64,000 bases of DNA from Antedon mediterranea (taxonomy: Eukaryota > Echinodermata > Crinoidea > Comatulida > Antedonidae): contig NC_092677.1 in NCBI RefSeq assembly GCF_964355755.1, positions 11,430,601 to 11,494,600 on the forward strand, given 5' to 3'. The notes under the pieces were generated by a model. The model worked only from the letters and a program-made list of their open reading frames with translations, did not search any database and was not told the origin of the DNA. Shown one piece after another: positions 46,570 to 59,800 of the stretch. Position 1 is the first letter of the stretch. Each line of letters opens with the position of its first letter. The position numbers and the translations under genes were made by a program.

Positions 46570-47479
46570 AATTTTTGCTGGACGTACACGGTTACTACCG
46601 TTTAAATTAATAAATAAAAAATCAGCATACACTATAAAACGCAAAACTTTGAAGAAACGGGAAAAAAGCGAGAAATTACGGTGAAAATTAGCTGGACAAA
46701 TACAGTCAACTGACACTACAGTGATATTCGCACGTGTACAAAGTATACGAAGATCCCGGATGAAGGGACTTCCGCCCCACCACCGATCGTAGCTTCCTGG
46801 TTTTTTTCCAAGATGGCGGAGCACCATTACCGTGGAACAAAAATAACTAAAAAATCGGATTTTTGCTATTGGTTTCAACTTTTTAATTTATCCTTTGTTT
46901 ATTTTTATATACATTTTACTATATACACTAGTTTAAAAGAAATAATACTGGATTCCTTTAACTTTAACATAATTACTGTTATTGCAATACAGTATTTTCA
47001 CGCTGCTGCTCTAGCCCGCTACGTCACACGAGATGACTCATTAATTAGATGAAATCAAGCAGCAGTTATAGTACTACACTTTGACATTTTTGTTAAAATG
47101 GAAACTCCACTATAATTTATAGGTAGCAGCTGCATTTCTGGTATTTATGAGTCCCATGATAATACTGTATTTCGCTGTCAGATAATCATTGAATTATGAT
47201 GAAGTGACCCCCAGACTTGACCTTAGCAATAAAATAAACTAAATTGAGTCTGTTTCATATCAAAGTTATTCACTTCTGTAACAAAATTCACATTATAGAA
47301 AGAGAAAAGAAACGTTTAATTATAATTCAAAAACCACATTGTCTGACAGACAATTGAAGTATTTTTTGCTTTTAATTACATTTTTTTCAGGTAAAATAAC
47401 TATTAATATGTGACAATAAAATGACACATTCAAAAACAAATTTGAAATAAAAAATATTTTTCAGAGGAACAATATATCT

Positions 47480-47793
47480 TTAAAACTGTTACGTCAATAA
47501 GCGAGCAGCGTTTTTTGTAAGAAATATTTCTTGTTATTATTGTTTTCCCAGACTGATTAGATTAAATATTACAGTTAATTAAAAAAGCCCCCATATGCAA
47601 AATAGAATAAACCAGGAAGATCCAAATGTCGTAAAAATATTTTGATTGGCCAATTATGTGAAACTGCCCGATCGTCGGTAATTTACATTGTTTTGATTGG
47701 CTAATGATATTTGGCACTTCTTGTCGTTACACGCCCTATATAACACAGCGCGTAATTCATTTTTTTTATTATTGAACAATACTGTAGTACAAG
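47480..47793 (+). promoter_or_regulatory. Promoter region of the methyltransferase-like gene (TATA at 47737)
   Basis: TATATAA at 47,737-47,743, 51 bp before the ATG, in a short interval between the transposon's right end and the gene. Confidence 0.6.
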
Positions 47794-48684
47794 ATGGAGA
47801 AGTCAGTGTTACAAATTGCTGGTGAAGCTCATTTATTTTTGATCAGAAAGTTTGAAAAGCAAAACAACTTGAGTGAATTAAGCAAATACGAAATCATTCG
47901 TAGAATAGTAGCCTTGTCTGAATCGTACACCAATTCCTATGCTTTGGCAACGAGCCGGTCAGTTGATTTTAACGATATCAGATACCAAGCGGCTTATATG
48001 TTCCAATACTTCTCAGCACTTTGTCATTCTGTTGGATATGGACTTGATAGACTGTCAGAACCTTTATTTTGGCATAGCGATGGCGAAGAAGGAGATTTAA
48101 AATTAAATGTTTGCTCCATCGGAGGAGGTCCGGGAACCGATGTACTTGGGTTTTATATGTACTTGCAACGGATCCTACAAAACCGGAACATAGACCGAAA
48201 ATTGGTTATCAACGCTAAAGTGATTGATAGATTTGATGGATGGCGACAAGCCTGGGATGCAATTAAAATGCAATTGGAACCTGAAGATCGGATCCATCTC
48301 GATTACATTCGACATGACTTAAACGAACCTGCAACTGAAGAGGTCGAATCATGTGTTGCTGAAGCGAATGTTATACTGATGTTTAAGTTTATAAGCGCTG
48401 TTACGGGAGTGCCAAATATGCAAGAAAAGCTGTCAAATATACTGCGTAATGCACCTCGGCACGCTTACTTAATTTTTGGAGACAACATAAGAGGAGGTAG
48501 TACGGAAATATTTTACCAAGTTGCCAAAGAAGCCGGATTTGAATTAATTAACGACTACGAAGAAGAACGTTTCGGTATTCCTGCAGGTGACGAGTATGTC
48601 ATCCTTCATCAGCTGGAGGAACTGTACGACAGGAGATACCAGAACTGGCTAGGCATGCATTTTAAGTTTTTATACAAAAAATAA
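47794..48684 (+). CDS. Intronless class I SAM-dependent methyltransferase-like protein, 296 aa
   Basis: Motif I is VCSIGGGPGTD (residues 106-116), the glycine-rich AdoMet loop of Rossmann-fold methyltransferases. It is followed by a hydrophobic strand ending in an acidic turn (AKVIDRFDGWRQAW), a motif around HLDYIRHDLNEP, and VILMFKFISAV as a later core strand. No membrane segment or signal peptide. Substrate cannot be inferred. The absence of introns among intron-rich neighbours, a TATA promoter and duplicated downstream fragments suggest a retro-derived or tandemly expanding gene. I do not recognise a named ortholog. Confidence 0.8.
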   Translation: MEKSVLQIAGEAHLFLIRKFEKQNNLSELSKYEIIRRIVALSESYTNSYALATSRSVDFNDIRYQAAYMFQYFSALCHSVGYGLDRLSEPLFWHSDGEEGDLKLNVCSIGGGPGTDVLGFYMYLQRILQNRNIDRKLVINAKVIDRFDGWRQAWDAIKMQLEPEDRIHLDYIRHDLNEPATEEVESCVAEANVILMFKFISAVTGVPNMQEKLSNILRNAPRHAYLIFGDNIRGGSTEIFYQVAKEAGFELINDYEEERFGIPAGDEYVILHQLEELYDRRYQNWLGMHFKFLYKK

Positions 48685-48697
48685 CTTAGGTGTGACA

Positions 48698-49040
48698 GTC
48701 AAAAATACCATGATTTCTGTTGTATGAAATCTCTAGAAGAACAAATTGAATATTTTTTATTGGGAGGTTATCGATAAAGACAGACAGTTTGCTTATTTTC
48801 TTGTAAATACCTTGGTTAATTGAGAGTCTATTTGTTGCTGTGTGAGGATATCTAAAATGTGTTTCGCACGTGTCACGGAAACGATTGACTGGAGAAAAAA
48901 AAAATAGCCCTTTAATTACATATATATACCTCCAGTCAGAATGTCCATGATTTCTGCTGTATGAAATAGCCTGAGAGCAGATCAATTGTTTTCTCTAAAC
49001 ATTCTTGACAAAGAGTACAAAAGATACATTCTACTACGAA
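48698..49040 (+). repeat. Direct repeat block, first copy
   Basis: Contains ACCATGATTTCTGTTGTATG, TTTGTTGCTGTGTGAGGATA and AAATAGCCTGAGAGCAGATC; all recur in order at 50,218-50,610. Confidence 0.85.
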
Positions 49041-49225
49041 CTGAATATGCACAGCAGTGCTGATTGCCTTTTGTTTGTTTCTTTGACTGATTCAGAAAAT
49101 CCGTACGAGATGCGATTCTCTCCCTATTAACTGTTCTTCTTGCTCCGATTGCTGTGAGACCGGAAAGTCATTGTTATTTCCCTTTTCTCGTTCCTTCCTT
49201 CCAACGGCTGGAGGATGTGTACAGC

Positions 49226-49282
49226 AGGAGATACCAGAACTGGCTAAGCATGTACTTTACATTTTTATACAAAAAATAGCTT
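49226..49282 (+). pseudogene. Duplicated 3' end of the methyltransferase-like gene
   Basis: 57 bp nearly identical to 48,632-48,688, encoding RRYQNWL and the tail up to the stop, so a second gene copy has been deleted down to its last codons. Confidence 0.88.
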
Positions 49283-50217
49283 ATTGTATCATAAGTTATC
49301 ACATTGCCAACAAGCTTGGAATTAAGGAAAGTTGTTCAATGTATCCGAATAAAAACTTTGGAACAACATGAATTAGCAGATAGAACCAGAACCAAAACAA
49401 GAGAAATAATTTAAAAAGATTGGACAGAGTACCGTACAACATTGAAGTGAACACCAATTGTGTTGTAACATAGTACATTTTATTTATAAATTATTTATTA
49501 CCAAATTGTCTTATAGTACGGTAGATATGAAAACCTTTTTTATACTAAACTATGATGACGATTATATTAAATAAAGTAACATACTGTTTTCCAAAATTTT
49601 TTGTGGATTATTATTGATGAAATCGAGATTCCAAACACAAAATTCCAATATTAATTCCTTATAAAATTTAAGTTTAAAAAACATATTTTATCTTAATTTG
49701 TTAAATATAATGCATTTTTATATTGTCAAGAATTTATTCAGGTGTTGATGTTTATACTGTAATAATACTAGCTAAGAAATTAATTAATCATAGTAAAAAA
49801 TGACGAAAATCTTGTCGGCGAGCAGGGATGATACTCTATATATTTATTATTATATAGCTCACAATGTAACATTTTAAGTACAGTATCTCATTGTTATTTG
49901 AATGTGTTACAATAAAAACAAGAAAAAAACCCACTTATATCTAGTATACGTTTATATATCATATGGTTGTTTTAAAAAAAAAACGAGTGAGTAAGGGTTA
50001 GCACTAGAGCAGAGCGAGTGTCATACACAGAGTAGGAGTACTCCAGACCCAAAAGGAATGTCATATCCCCAGGGTATATTTCATAATTCATATTGTTTAA
50101 TTTCCTGTTATTGTTATAATAATTAGTAAAGGTCATTCTTTGTTTGAGGGGTTAGCACTAAACTAACTGTTTCTAAAAAAAAAGTTGGTCACAAGTAAAG
50201 CGGCTTGTATGGCTGGT
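49283..50217. other. AT-rich spacer
   Basis: No gene seen. It separates the methyltransferase-like remnants from the second direct repeat. Confidence 0.5.
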
Positions 50218-50610
50218 CAGAAAGACCATGATTTCTGTTGAAATGAAATCTCTAGAACAGATTGAATATTTTTTTATCGGGAGGTTCTCGATAAAGAGTA
50301 TATTACTACGGGGAATAGTCATTGCCTCGGTATAGAAATTTTGCTTATTTTCTTGTAAATAGCTTGGTGAATAGAGGTCTATTTGTTGCTGTGTGAGGAT
50401 ATCATTGTATTTTGTATATTGTGTTTCGCACGTTTCATGGAAACGATTGACCGGAAAAAAACAATAGCGCTTTAATTACAACTACAGTATCAACCTCCAG
50501 TCAGAATTTCAATGATTTCTGCTGTATGAAATAGCCTGAGAGCAGATCAATTGTTTTTCTCTACAAATTCTTGACAAAGAGTAGGCCTACAGAAGATAAA
50601 TTCTATCTAC
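50218..50610 (+). repeat. Direct repeat block, second copy
   Basis: About 350-390 bp matching 48,698-49,040 with small indels, 1.5 kb downstream. Its end lies about 200 bp before the SACM1L start. Confidence 0.85.
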
Positions 50611-50828
50611 GAACTGGCTGAATAGGCAAAAAATAAATACAAACCACTGCAGCGCCATCATCGTCGTTGGTGCATGATTTTTCGAAGAGAGATCATCGAA
50701 TGATGTGTGTGTGGAAGAAAATGATCGATTATCGGTGTGGTTCGGATGATACCAAAGTTTACTTTTTATTTTGAAGTGATTATAAGAAAGAAGTATAAAC
50801 ATTCGGTCACCAGCTGATATATCTGGAC

Positions 50829-53800
50829 ATGGCTGTCCACGAGAATTTAGTTCTGTAAGTCAGTACTTCTGTATGCAAACCATGCTAGGTCTATCGAACC
50901 TTGTTCTACACTAACTAACATAACATCCTAGCTAGGCCCCAGTCCAACCAGGCATTTATTATAGCCCGACTGGCAGTATATCGAGGTTTCTGATGCTGGT
51001 CAACTCGTACTTTATAATTGTATGATACAAAACAAAATTATGATATAGGCCTAGGCTAGGCCTTTTATTCAGGCTAATTATAATTATTAGATGCATTTAT
51101 ACTTCCCTAAACTTTGTCAAGAGTAAGACTAAGAAAATATACAAAAAAAATAATAAGATAATATAATTTTATATAGGCCTAAATATTTGTATTTAATTTT
51201 TAAAAATATATATAAATATTTAGAATAAGTAGAGGTCTAGGCTGCCTAGTAGTACTAAAGTAAGTAGGCCTAGGCCTAGTTAGTACATAGGCCTACTATA
51301 ATTCATTTACTTGACCGAAGAACAATTGTAAGCTGATCCCACGTCAACAAATTATTAACGATGATTTGTGTCAGTCTTGTATTTTTTAACTTTTCAGGCA
51401 TATTGGTGAAGACAAGTTTTACATTGAGGCCAGAGACCAAGGAACAAAAGAAGTGTTGGTTATTGACCGACTAAGTCAAGAAATTGTTCTAGAATGCAAG
51501 TATCTTCTCAATTCTAGCGACATAGTTGCCAGATAATTTTTCAAAAGTACCGACTATTCTTTATATTTCAGAAAAGAAGATTTTCATTAAGTTACAGGAG
51601 TGGAGTTGGTGGTTATGATGCTTGGCTACCAATGACGATGACAATTTAGAACTCCACTCCCAAAGACTTGTAATAAGACTTTGTTTATGTAGAGCATCTT
51701 ATGTATGTTATACCACCTTTAAGAAGGATAGTGAATCCTTGGCAATTTGCCTAAATTAAATTAATTTAGTCATATATATTTTATTTACAATAATTTATTT
51801 CTTTATGTTATAATGATGAATTATTTATTTATTTAAAGATTTTTCTTAATTCTTTATTTTTTGTATGAAACCCATTTTGACTATTCCCTGATTATGTATG
51901 TTTATCTGCCTTATTTGCATTTAAATATTGATAATAACTTTGTTTTGTAGCTAGTGGAATTCAAATACCAACAGTAACTGCAGTCCAGCCAATATGTGGT
52001 GTAATAGGCACAATCAACCTGCTTGCCGGTAAATCTTTATCAATTAAATGAGCTATAGTAGACACTCCTATATTAAAGGGACACTTAACCATGAAACAAA
52101 ATGGAGGCAATATTATGTTATTAACACTACAAGAATCCCTCTATTCAGGAGGCACTCCTATATTAAAGGGACACTTTCCCATAAAACAAAATGGAGGCAA
52201 GATTATCACTACAAGAATCCCTATATTCAGAAGGAACTCCTATATTAAAGGGACACTTTCACATGAAACAAAATGGAGGCAATATTATCACTACAAGAAT
52301 CCCTCTATTCAGGGTACATTCCTCTTGGATTCCGAAAATGTCCCCTTAATTAGGGATTCTATTGTACAGTATGATGTGATGATCCACAAAATATGTTTTG
52401 AATGTCCTGACTTAAGCCTCTTTCACACTGGAAAGTTTTTCTGTTATTTTTTCTATCTATCATATTAGTCATTATATTATTATTACCATAATTCCTATTA
52501 ATTTCATATCATTAATATATAGGTCATTATCTTGTAATTATAACAAAGAAAAGAAAAGTTGGAGAGATTAAAGGAGAAACTATTTGGAAGATTACTAGTA
52601 CAGAGATAATTCCATATAGAAAGACGCTTCTACATTTATCAGAAATCCAGGTAATTCAATACTACAATAGAACCCCTATTACACAAATGATTCCATGAAT
52701 AGAAGTTAGCCATAGTTTTAAAACATTCTGTATGTCCCTTTTCATATGCATCCAACAGCGAGCAACTCACCAATGGATGTATAAACAGGATGGATGAACT
52801 ATTTTATAATATATCATGCATTTGAGGCTTGAAAATGGAGTTGACAAAAATTGGAAGGCAAGCATGTTAACCACCAAGCTACAGCTCCACCACCAATGTA
52901 CACTACTTTGTCCCTTAATATGGCTGTCCCCTCAATATTGTTTTTAAGTTAATTTTTAATTATCTTTTTCTAATCATAGCAACGGCACAATAGAGTGTAT
53001 GAGGGCATGATCCAGCAAGTGTTAGATATGAATTGTTACTACTTCTCGACGACCTATGACCTGACCCATACACTGCAAAGGCTGTACAACACTAGTCCAG
53101 AATTCTCACAAATGGCTCTCCACGAACGAGTAAGTTCCAGTACTATTTTTCAATCCTATTACATCTTATAAACCATAGTTGCATATTGTGTGGTAACATG
53201 AAGAAAAAAATAAAGGCAGGGAAATCCTAGAATATTGATTTAGTTTTATTTAACTATTGTCATCTAGGCTGATCAGAGATTTGTTTGGAACTGTCATTTA
53301 CTTCGTGAGTTGAGTGCACAACCTGAGGTAAGTGGACATTTTAATTCATTCAATGATGAAATCAAGTTAATTTTATGTAAAAGGTATTAGAGATTTCTCC
53401 GCTGGTGTGCTTTGAATAGTAAGACCTGCTCTCTGTATCTGCAGTTAGCCTAATAACAATAATAATAACAATTCTTATATAGCGCATATAAGCAAGCTCT
53501 TATTGCGCTATTATTACCCCAGTCATTTTTTAGATCAACCACGTATGCAAACATACTCCTATAATAATGAGGCTAGCAGATACAAGCACATAATCAATAA
53601 TGCAAAATTATTACTGGTTTTTTTTTTTCAGGTTTCAAGATTCATCCTGCCAGTGATGTGTGGCTGTATCCTTTTATTGATTTTAATATAAACTTTTTTA
53701 ATTTGTCAAAAATATTTTATTAAATGTTTTAACTCCAACAGGCCTTGTTGTTTTGAGATGTGGAAGCGCGATAACTCACCTAACACACTCATAATATACC

Positions 53801-56800
53801 CTTGAGGTGTAGTGCGATTCGCAACCGACATATATAATAATAACATCATTTTTTTAAGGAGCACTCAAATTAAAACTTTGAATTGCAGTTTTCTTTTTAA
53901 AAATTGTTGATACTTGACAAAACCTTCAGTTGTAAGTGTAAAAGTTGGTCTGATTAACAGCAAACGCTTTGAGCATATATTGGTGTCACGCAGAAGTTGT
54001 TTCCGAGCTGGAACGCGATTTTACATGCGTGGTCTGGATGACCAAGGCCATGCAGCGAATTTTGTTGAGACGGAGCAAATAATACAGCATAGTGGTAACC
54101 TGGCCTCATTTGTTCAGGTAAGTTTGTGAAGACTATTTATATAATTTTACATTAGGTTAAATTTAGAAGACGTACTAAAGAGATCCACATTGTTAAGATT
54201 TAGTAAGTAAACATTTAATCTTTTAAATGTAAATGTTTTGTTTACTTATAGACACGTGGTTCAATCCCACTTTTCTGGACTCAACGTCCAAACATCAAAT
54301 ACAAGCCGACGCCACAAATCAGCAAAAGCCAAAACCATGTAAGTGTTTTTTTTTTTTTATTCAGTATATTACACAGAGGCGCCTTACAAGATGGAACCAT
54401 CTTAGCTTCAAGGCGCCTCAGATAAACAAATACAACATTTTAAAACAACTAAAAGAAACATCAATTAAATCTTCCAGAATTAACAAGAAATTGTTGTACA
54501 TAATAAAATAATAAAGCATTTTCACAATTCGAAAGAAGATTGGAACCAAAAATAAAAATTTCACTTAAAAATGTAAAATTAAATGTTAAAGAAAAATCCT
54601 TGGCTAAGATATCCTCAATAATTGAGTTAGCGCTTACAAGTAGAATATCTCTTTGTGTATTATAATTAGGGCAGTAACATAAGAAATGAAGCGGATTTTC
54701 AACATTAAAGCCACAAGTACAATTTGGATTGTCCCGAAGTCCATGTAAGAATAAATGCGAATTGAGACAGCTGAAACCAAGTCGGATTCTAGTGTGAATT
54801 TGGTTAATCTTCTTATCACCTGTATCATAATAAGAACGTTTTTTTGTTTCAAACAAATTGGATTTCAGTAGCAATTTTTTAAACTCAACAAGAAATGAGG
54901 AATTTTTTATTTCATTATTTAACTCATTCCAATGTGTTATAATAGATGGGACAAAAGATAAACGATATGATGTGGTCTTACAAAATGGAATTATTATATT
55001 TCGGATGTTACGCAAGTTATAAACTTCAATATTGTCAGAAAAATTAAATAAGGAGTAAAGATACACTGGTGTTAACTTATGAATAATTTTAAAAAACAGT
55101 ATTAGGTTAAGAAATTGTCTATGTTTTTCCAATGATAACCAGCCTAATTCTTGTCTTAATGCATTATGACTTGTATGTTTCCACGCACCAGTACATATTC
55201 TACCTGCAGAAATCTGGATATTTTCTAGTTCATCACTTAATTTATCTGGGATATTACACCAAACAGGAGCTGCATATTCCATTAATGGTCTAACGTGTGA
55301 TATGTAAATGTGACAGAGAGCCTGTCGAGGTAGAATATGTTTGACACGACGTAGCATATTTAAAGATAAAGACGCTTTGTTAATTACAGATTGGATATGG
55401 GAATCCCACTTGAGTTTTGCATTAAGCATTACACCAAGATGCCTATGATCATTTACAAATTGTAGATTTACATTATTGAAATTTAAACTAACATAGTTAT
55501 CTAAATGTTTACGTGTAAACAGTATAGCTTTCGTTTTGTTAGCATTGAATGTTACTTTCCATTTTTTTGCCCAATTATAAATGACATTAAGATCACCATT
55601 TAATTTTTGTTCTGAAAATGTAAGTGTTACTGTATAAAAAATCACACAATAATTAATGCCATGCTTTTATAAAGTCACCTGATTTCCAAGTTGGGACCTG
55701 TGAATCAGTCATTTGAAAGATAGCAAAAGTAAAAAATGTAATACAATATTAATATTTATTTGAACTTTGACATTGCAGCTGGATGCGTTTCATCGTCATA
55801 TTGACAGCTTGGTTGTCAGCTATGGCATGCATGTGCTTATTAATTTGGTAAGTAAAAAAAATGATGCCTCTGGCATGTGTTATGATAAATACTATACCTT
55901 GCCAAAAGAAGTGCATTTTTTAATTGTTTAAAACATTTTTACAGATTGACCATAAAGGTGCTGAGAAATTGCTGGAGGACAGATTTGCAAAGACTGTGTA
56001 TGATTCTAAAAATGAGCAGATTAGGTAATTACGCCATAATGCACTTACATAAAAGCCCTAAAGGCTTTTTCTTACGTTTGCTAACAAGGGCCTATAAGGG
56101 CGTGTGGCTCAGTGTGTCGGACGTTCGACTACTGATCGTGAGGTCAAGGTTCAAATCCAACTCTTGCTGCATTGCTTGTATCCTTAGGCAAGATACTTTA
56201 CTTACGTTTGTCTTTCTCCACCCAGATGTATAAATGGGTACCTGGTTAGATCAAGACAAAACTTTGCGCTGATTACTAGCTGCATTATGGGAGTATGTTT
56301 CCATACGCGTTTGATTTGGGAAATAATGTTCAGCGCTTTAGTTTCACAACATTAGGCGCTATATAAATCCAGGATTTTATTATTATATATCAAATGTGTA
56401 TTATGCTAATGAAGGATTTAATTGACAGGTACGAGTCATTTGATTTCCATCATGAATGTCGTAAAATGCAGTGGCACCGTCTGTCCATCTTGACTGAAAA
56501 GCTATCTAAAGAACAAGAACAGTTTGGGCAAGTTGAATTTTATATAAAAGAAATACACTTTATTTTCAATAATTTCAATAATATTCATATTTAATGTGGT
56601 GTGGGTCAAACAAGTCTTTTTTTTTGTTGACCATATTTACTGAGGGTGTTCCATCCAGCGATTGCTGATCATTAGGGACCCTCAGAGGTTCACAAGATAT
56701 ACACAAGATGCTCTACATAAACAAAGTCTTTAGGAGTGGAGTGGTAATTTTGTCCTTAGAAAAAAATCCTGACATGTGACGAGACTTGTAGCCAAGCATC

Positions 56801-59800
56801 ATAATCACCAAGCCACAACCCCACTCTAACTTTCTGACTTATATGACCCTCCCTCTACATGATTACTTCATTGTATTTATTATCCTGTATTGTATTGTGG
56901 AAATTGAATTGAATATATAAAATTTGAGTAATAAAATGCAATGTTAAATTTTGTGACTTTTGAAGACCAATTGGTCACCACTGAGTTTATGTAGTCCATC
57001 TGCTAATACATAGTATTATTTTATAAAACAGACATAGAAGAAATTCTAAACCATTAATTAACCATTAATTAATTAAAGCATACAATCTGTACGAGTAAAA
57101 GCCTGTTTACAAGATTATTTTATGTTTGTAGTTTGATTTCAAATTTGATTTTTATTATAGTTATTTCATGGTGTCATCAAGCAATGAATTGTTAAAACAT
57201 CAAATTGGTGTATTTAGGACAAATTGTATTGACTGTCTGGACAGGACTAACGTGGTACAGAGTCTGCTGGCTAGGCGCTCTCTATATGAACAGATGCAGG
57301 TTTGTTAAAATTGTTATATACACTCAATACAGAACAAGGTTGAGCTAATGGTTTGTCTTCGTCGTTGTAAGCTCCCCAATCAACATATTGATTATTAATG
57401 AACTACTTTAAGTAGTGGCTGTGTGTGACTGGCTGTGTGAACTAGTACACAGGGGTACCCCCTACTAGTCTTGATGTAAGATGTACTGGGTTCTTCACTC
57501 AAGCATTTTGCATACACTGGACTTACGGTTTAGTCCTTATCCGAGAAGACATGTTCTACCACCAGAACCATGGAGCGAGTGAGCCTCGAACCCTTGCCGA
57601 TATTATGGCTACGTATTACGGTTCCACTGTCTTAACCGCTTGGCCACTCACTCACTTATAGTCCCATGCTGTTCTACCTATCAGAGACAAATACATAGCT
57701 TCAAATTCAATACAAATTCATTCTTGTAAATCAAATGATTTTGCATTCAAATGACTGCGGTCTAATGTTGCATCAGAATCAATGTCAATGCAACAGAGTT
57801 AACGACACACAGGTGTACAGAGAGTTGAATAATTTCACAAACAGTTGCATCAGTTTTAACTCGGATGTGAGTGCTGTAGTGCATGTGAACTCACCTCTGT
57901 CTGCTTTTTTAAAATAACTGCTATTTAATGAATTCTGTTTAGTTTTTTGGAATATTGAAACCGGGTGAGAGAATAGAAGAACATCAGTTTGATAGTTCAT
58001 TTAATAATGGTAAGTAAAAATGTTTTTCATTGTTATCAATATGTATATGTTTATAACAAACTTACTTAAAGCATGCAGCAGTCACTAGCTAGGCTTAGAC
58101 TAATGTTTTTTTTTATTGATAGTTTGGGCTGATAATGCGGATGAATGCTCCAAACAGTATGCAGGCACTGGTGCCCTTAAGACAGACTTCACACGTACTG
58201 GCAAAAGGACCAAGTTTGGCCTCCTCAAAGATGGTTTCAACTCTGCTGTTCGGTATTATAAAAATAACTTCTCCGATGGAACTAGGCAGGTTAGTATATT
58301 CAACATTCTAATAAAGCTTAATTACTTAATACTTTAAAAAAATTATATATTTAATTTTCAAACTAATTCACTTATTACTTGGAAAAACAGGATTTTGCTA
58401 AGTATAGTACTTGCTTTGTTTGTTAGCACGATAGCGTCCACAATTTTTAAGTTATCATCCTGAATGTTTGGGAGTTAATAGGTACTTACAGATTTTCAGG
58501 AAAATTGATATATTGGTTACGTCACAAAAGCTTATATTAAAATCTACATCGTCCATATAAGGTATTCAATAGCTCAGCCTCTAAATACAGTAACCAGCAG
58601 CTTTTTATCAACTCTGTTTTTGCCCCTCGAATCGACTGACTCTAAAAATAATAAGGACTTAACATCCCAACCAGTTCTCATCCAGGGCACTCATAATATA
58701 GTTTTCCCTTATATATTTTGCCAAGTACTTTACTCAGTTTCTGAGTGTTTTTGTTTGTTGATTATTATAGGATGCAATAGATCTGTTTCTTGGTAACTAT
58801 ATTGTAGAAGACAATGAGGGAATCACATTTCCATCACCCTTAGAACAACAGAGGGATGTCAAGTATCTCCTGGTAAGTGCTGCTAAAATTTTATTCTATT
58901 ACCGGACACCATTGGGCTGGCCTAATATCTCTCTGGTTTTCTGGAAAGTCTGGTATTCAGAATGTGTTTTTAATTGTAAAAGTGAATTTTGGACCATTTT
59001 TTACCTCAAGAAAAGTCTGGTTTTTTGTTTTTAGAGGGTATTAGGAGAGTTAGACTATGTATGTATTTAATGTCAAGGTTTTAAAAACTGCTATTAAAAC
59101 AGGCATCACTTTTGTGAGTTAGTGATGTGCAATTTATATGTATTTTATATATAATTCTAAATTTTATTTTATATTTATGTATTATCTTGCTAGAGTTATT
59201 GATATGGTTGTTTTTTTTTAGCTACCCCTTATATGTGTCATTGCATTCAGTATGACGCTGATAAGTGTTCTTATGCCTCCAGGTATGTTTTATTCTGTCT
59301 TATTGCAGACATTCTGCTAAAAATGATTTTTGAATATACTTAATATTTAATATGGAATCGATGAAATTTTATCTGACAATTAGCGCCTATCTGACAAAAA
59401 TTTTATTTTATTTTTTATTTTATTTCATCATCACCCTACAGTGACCAAACGTCACCATTAACAGGGTTGAAAGTCGTAAAATATAACATATTATATACAA
59501 GCAAAAATCAATAGATAACAAGACAACATTTAAATATTACTGACATTAGACAAAACCTTGTGACGGAAACAAGCAAGGGAATCAAAAAAAATATCAACAG
59601 ATCCATCAATTTTACACAAAATTACCTAACGCATACGCATATAAATTAACATAACATCATCGCAAACCGGTATAGGCCGCAAGACCGCTTTAAATAGCTC
59701 TGTTATCAGGGTGTATCGTTGCAAAATGTGATATTGCAATGTACTAATTTATTTTCTTGTAGCCGAGACCTTTCTGGCAATCTCGTACTTTCTATTCTGG

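Larger units (their letters stand above)
40954..47479. mobile_element. Kolobok-like DNA transposon, 6.5 kb, with transposase and P2X7-C-terminus-like ORF
   Basis: Left end (A)GATGTATTGTCCCCC after TTAA (40,950-40,953). Right end GAGGAACAATATATCT before TTAA (47,480-47,483). The two ends are inverted copies with a few mismatches and match the ends of the 305 bp and 2.7 kb elements in this window. TTAA duplications and a THAP-domain transposase are the hallmarks of Kolobok. It encodes two convergent genes: THAP transposase (46,569 to 43,152, minus) and a P2X7-C-terminus-like protein (41,933-42,469, plus). A four-unit direct repeat (41,218-41,600) occupies the left subterminal region. The transposase frame is intact across seven exons, so the copy may be recent or active. 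Confidence 0.82.

Noticed and set aside
49171-49371. 66-aa ORF downstream of the methyltransferase-like gene
   Set aside because: It overlaps a duplicated 3' fragment of that gene in another frame.
52048-52468. 125-aa ORF with [14 protein letters not shown] repeats
   Set aside because: A duplicated MITE interior in SACM1L intron 3.
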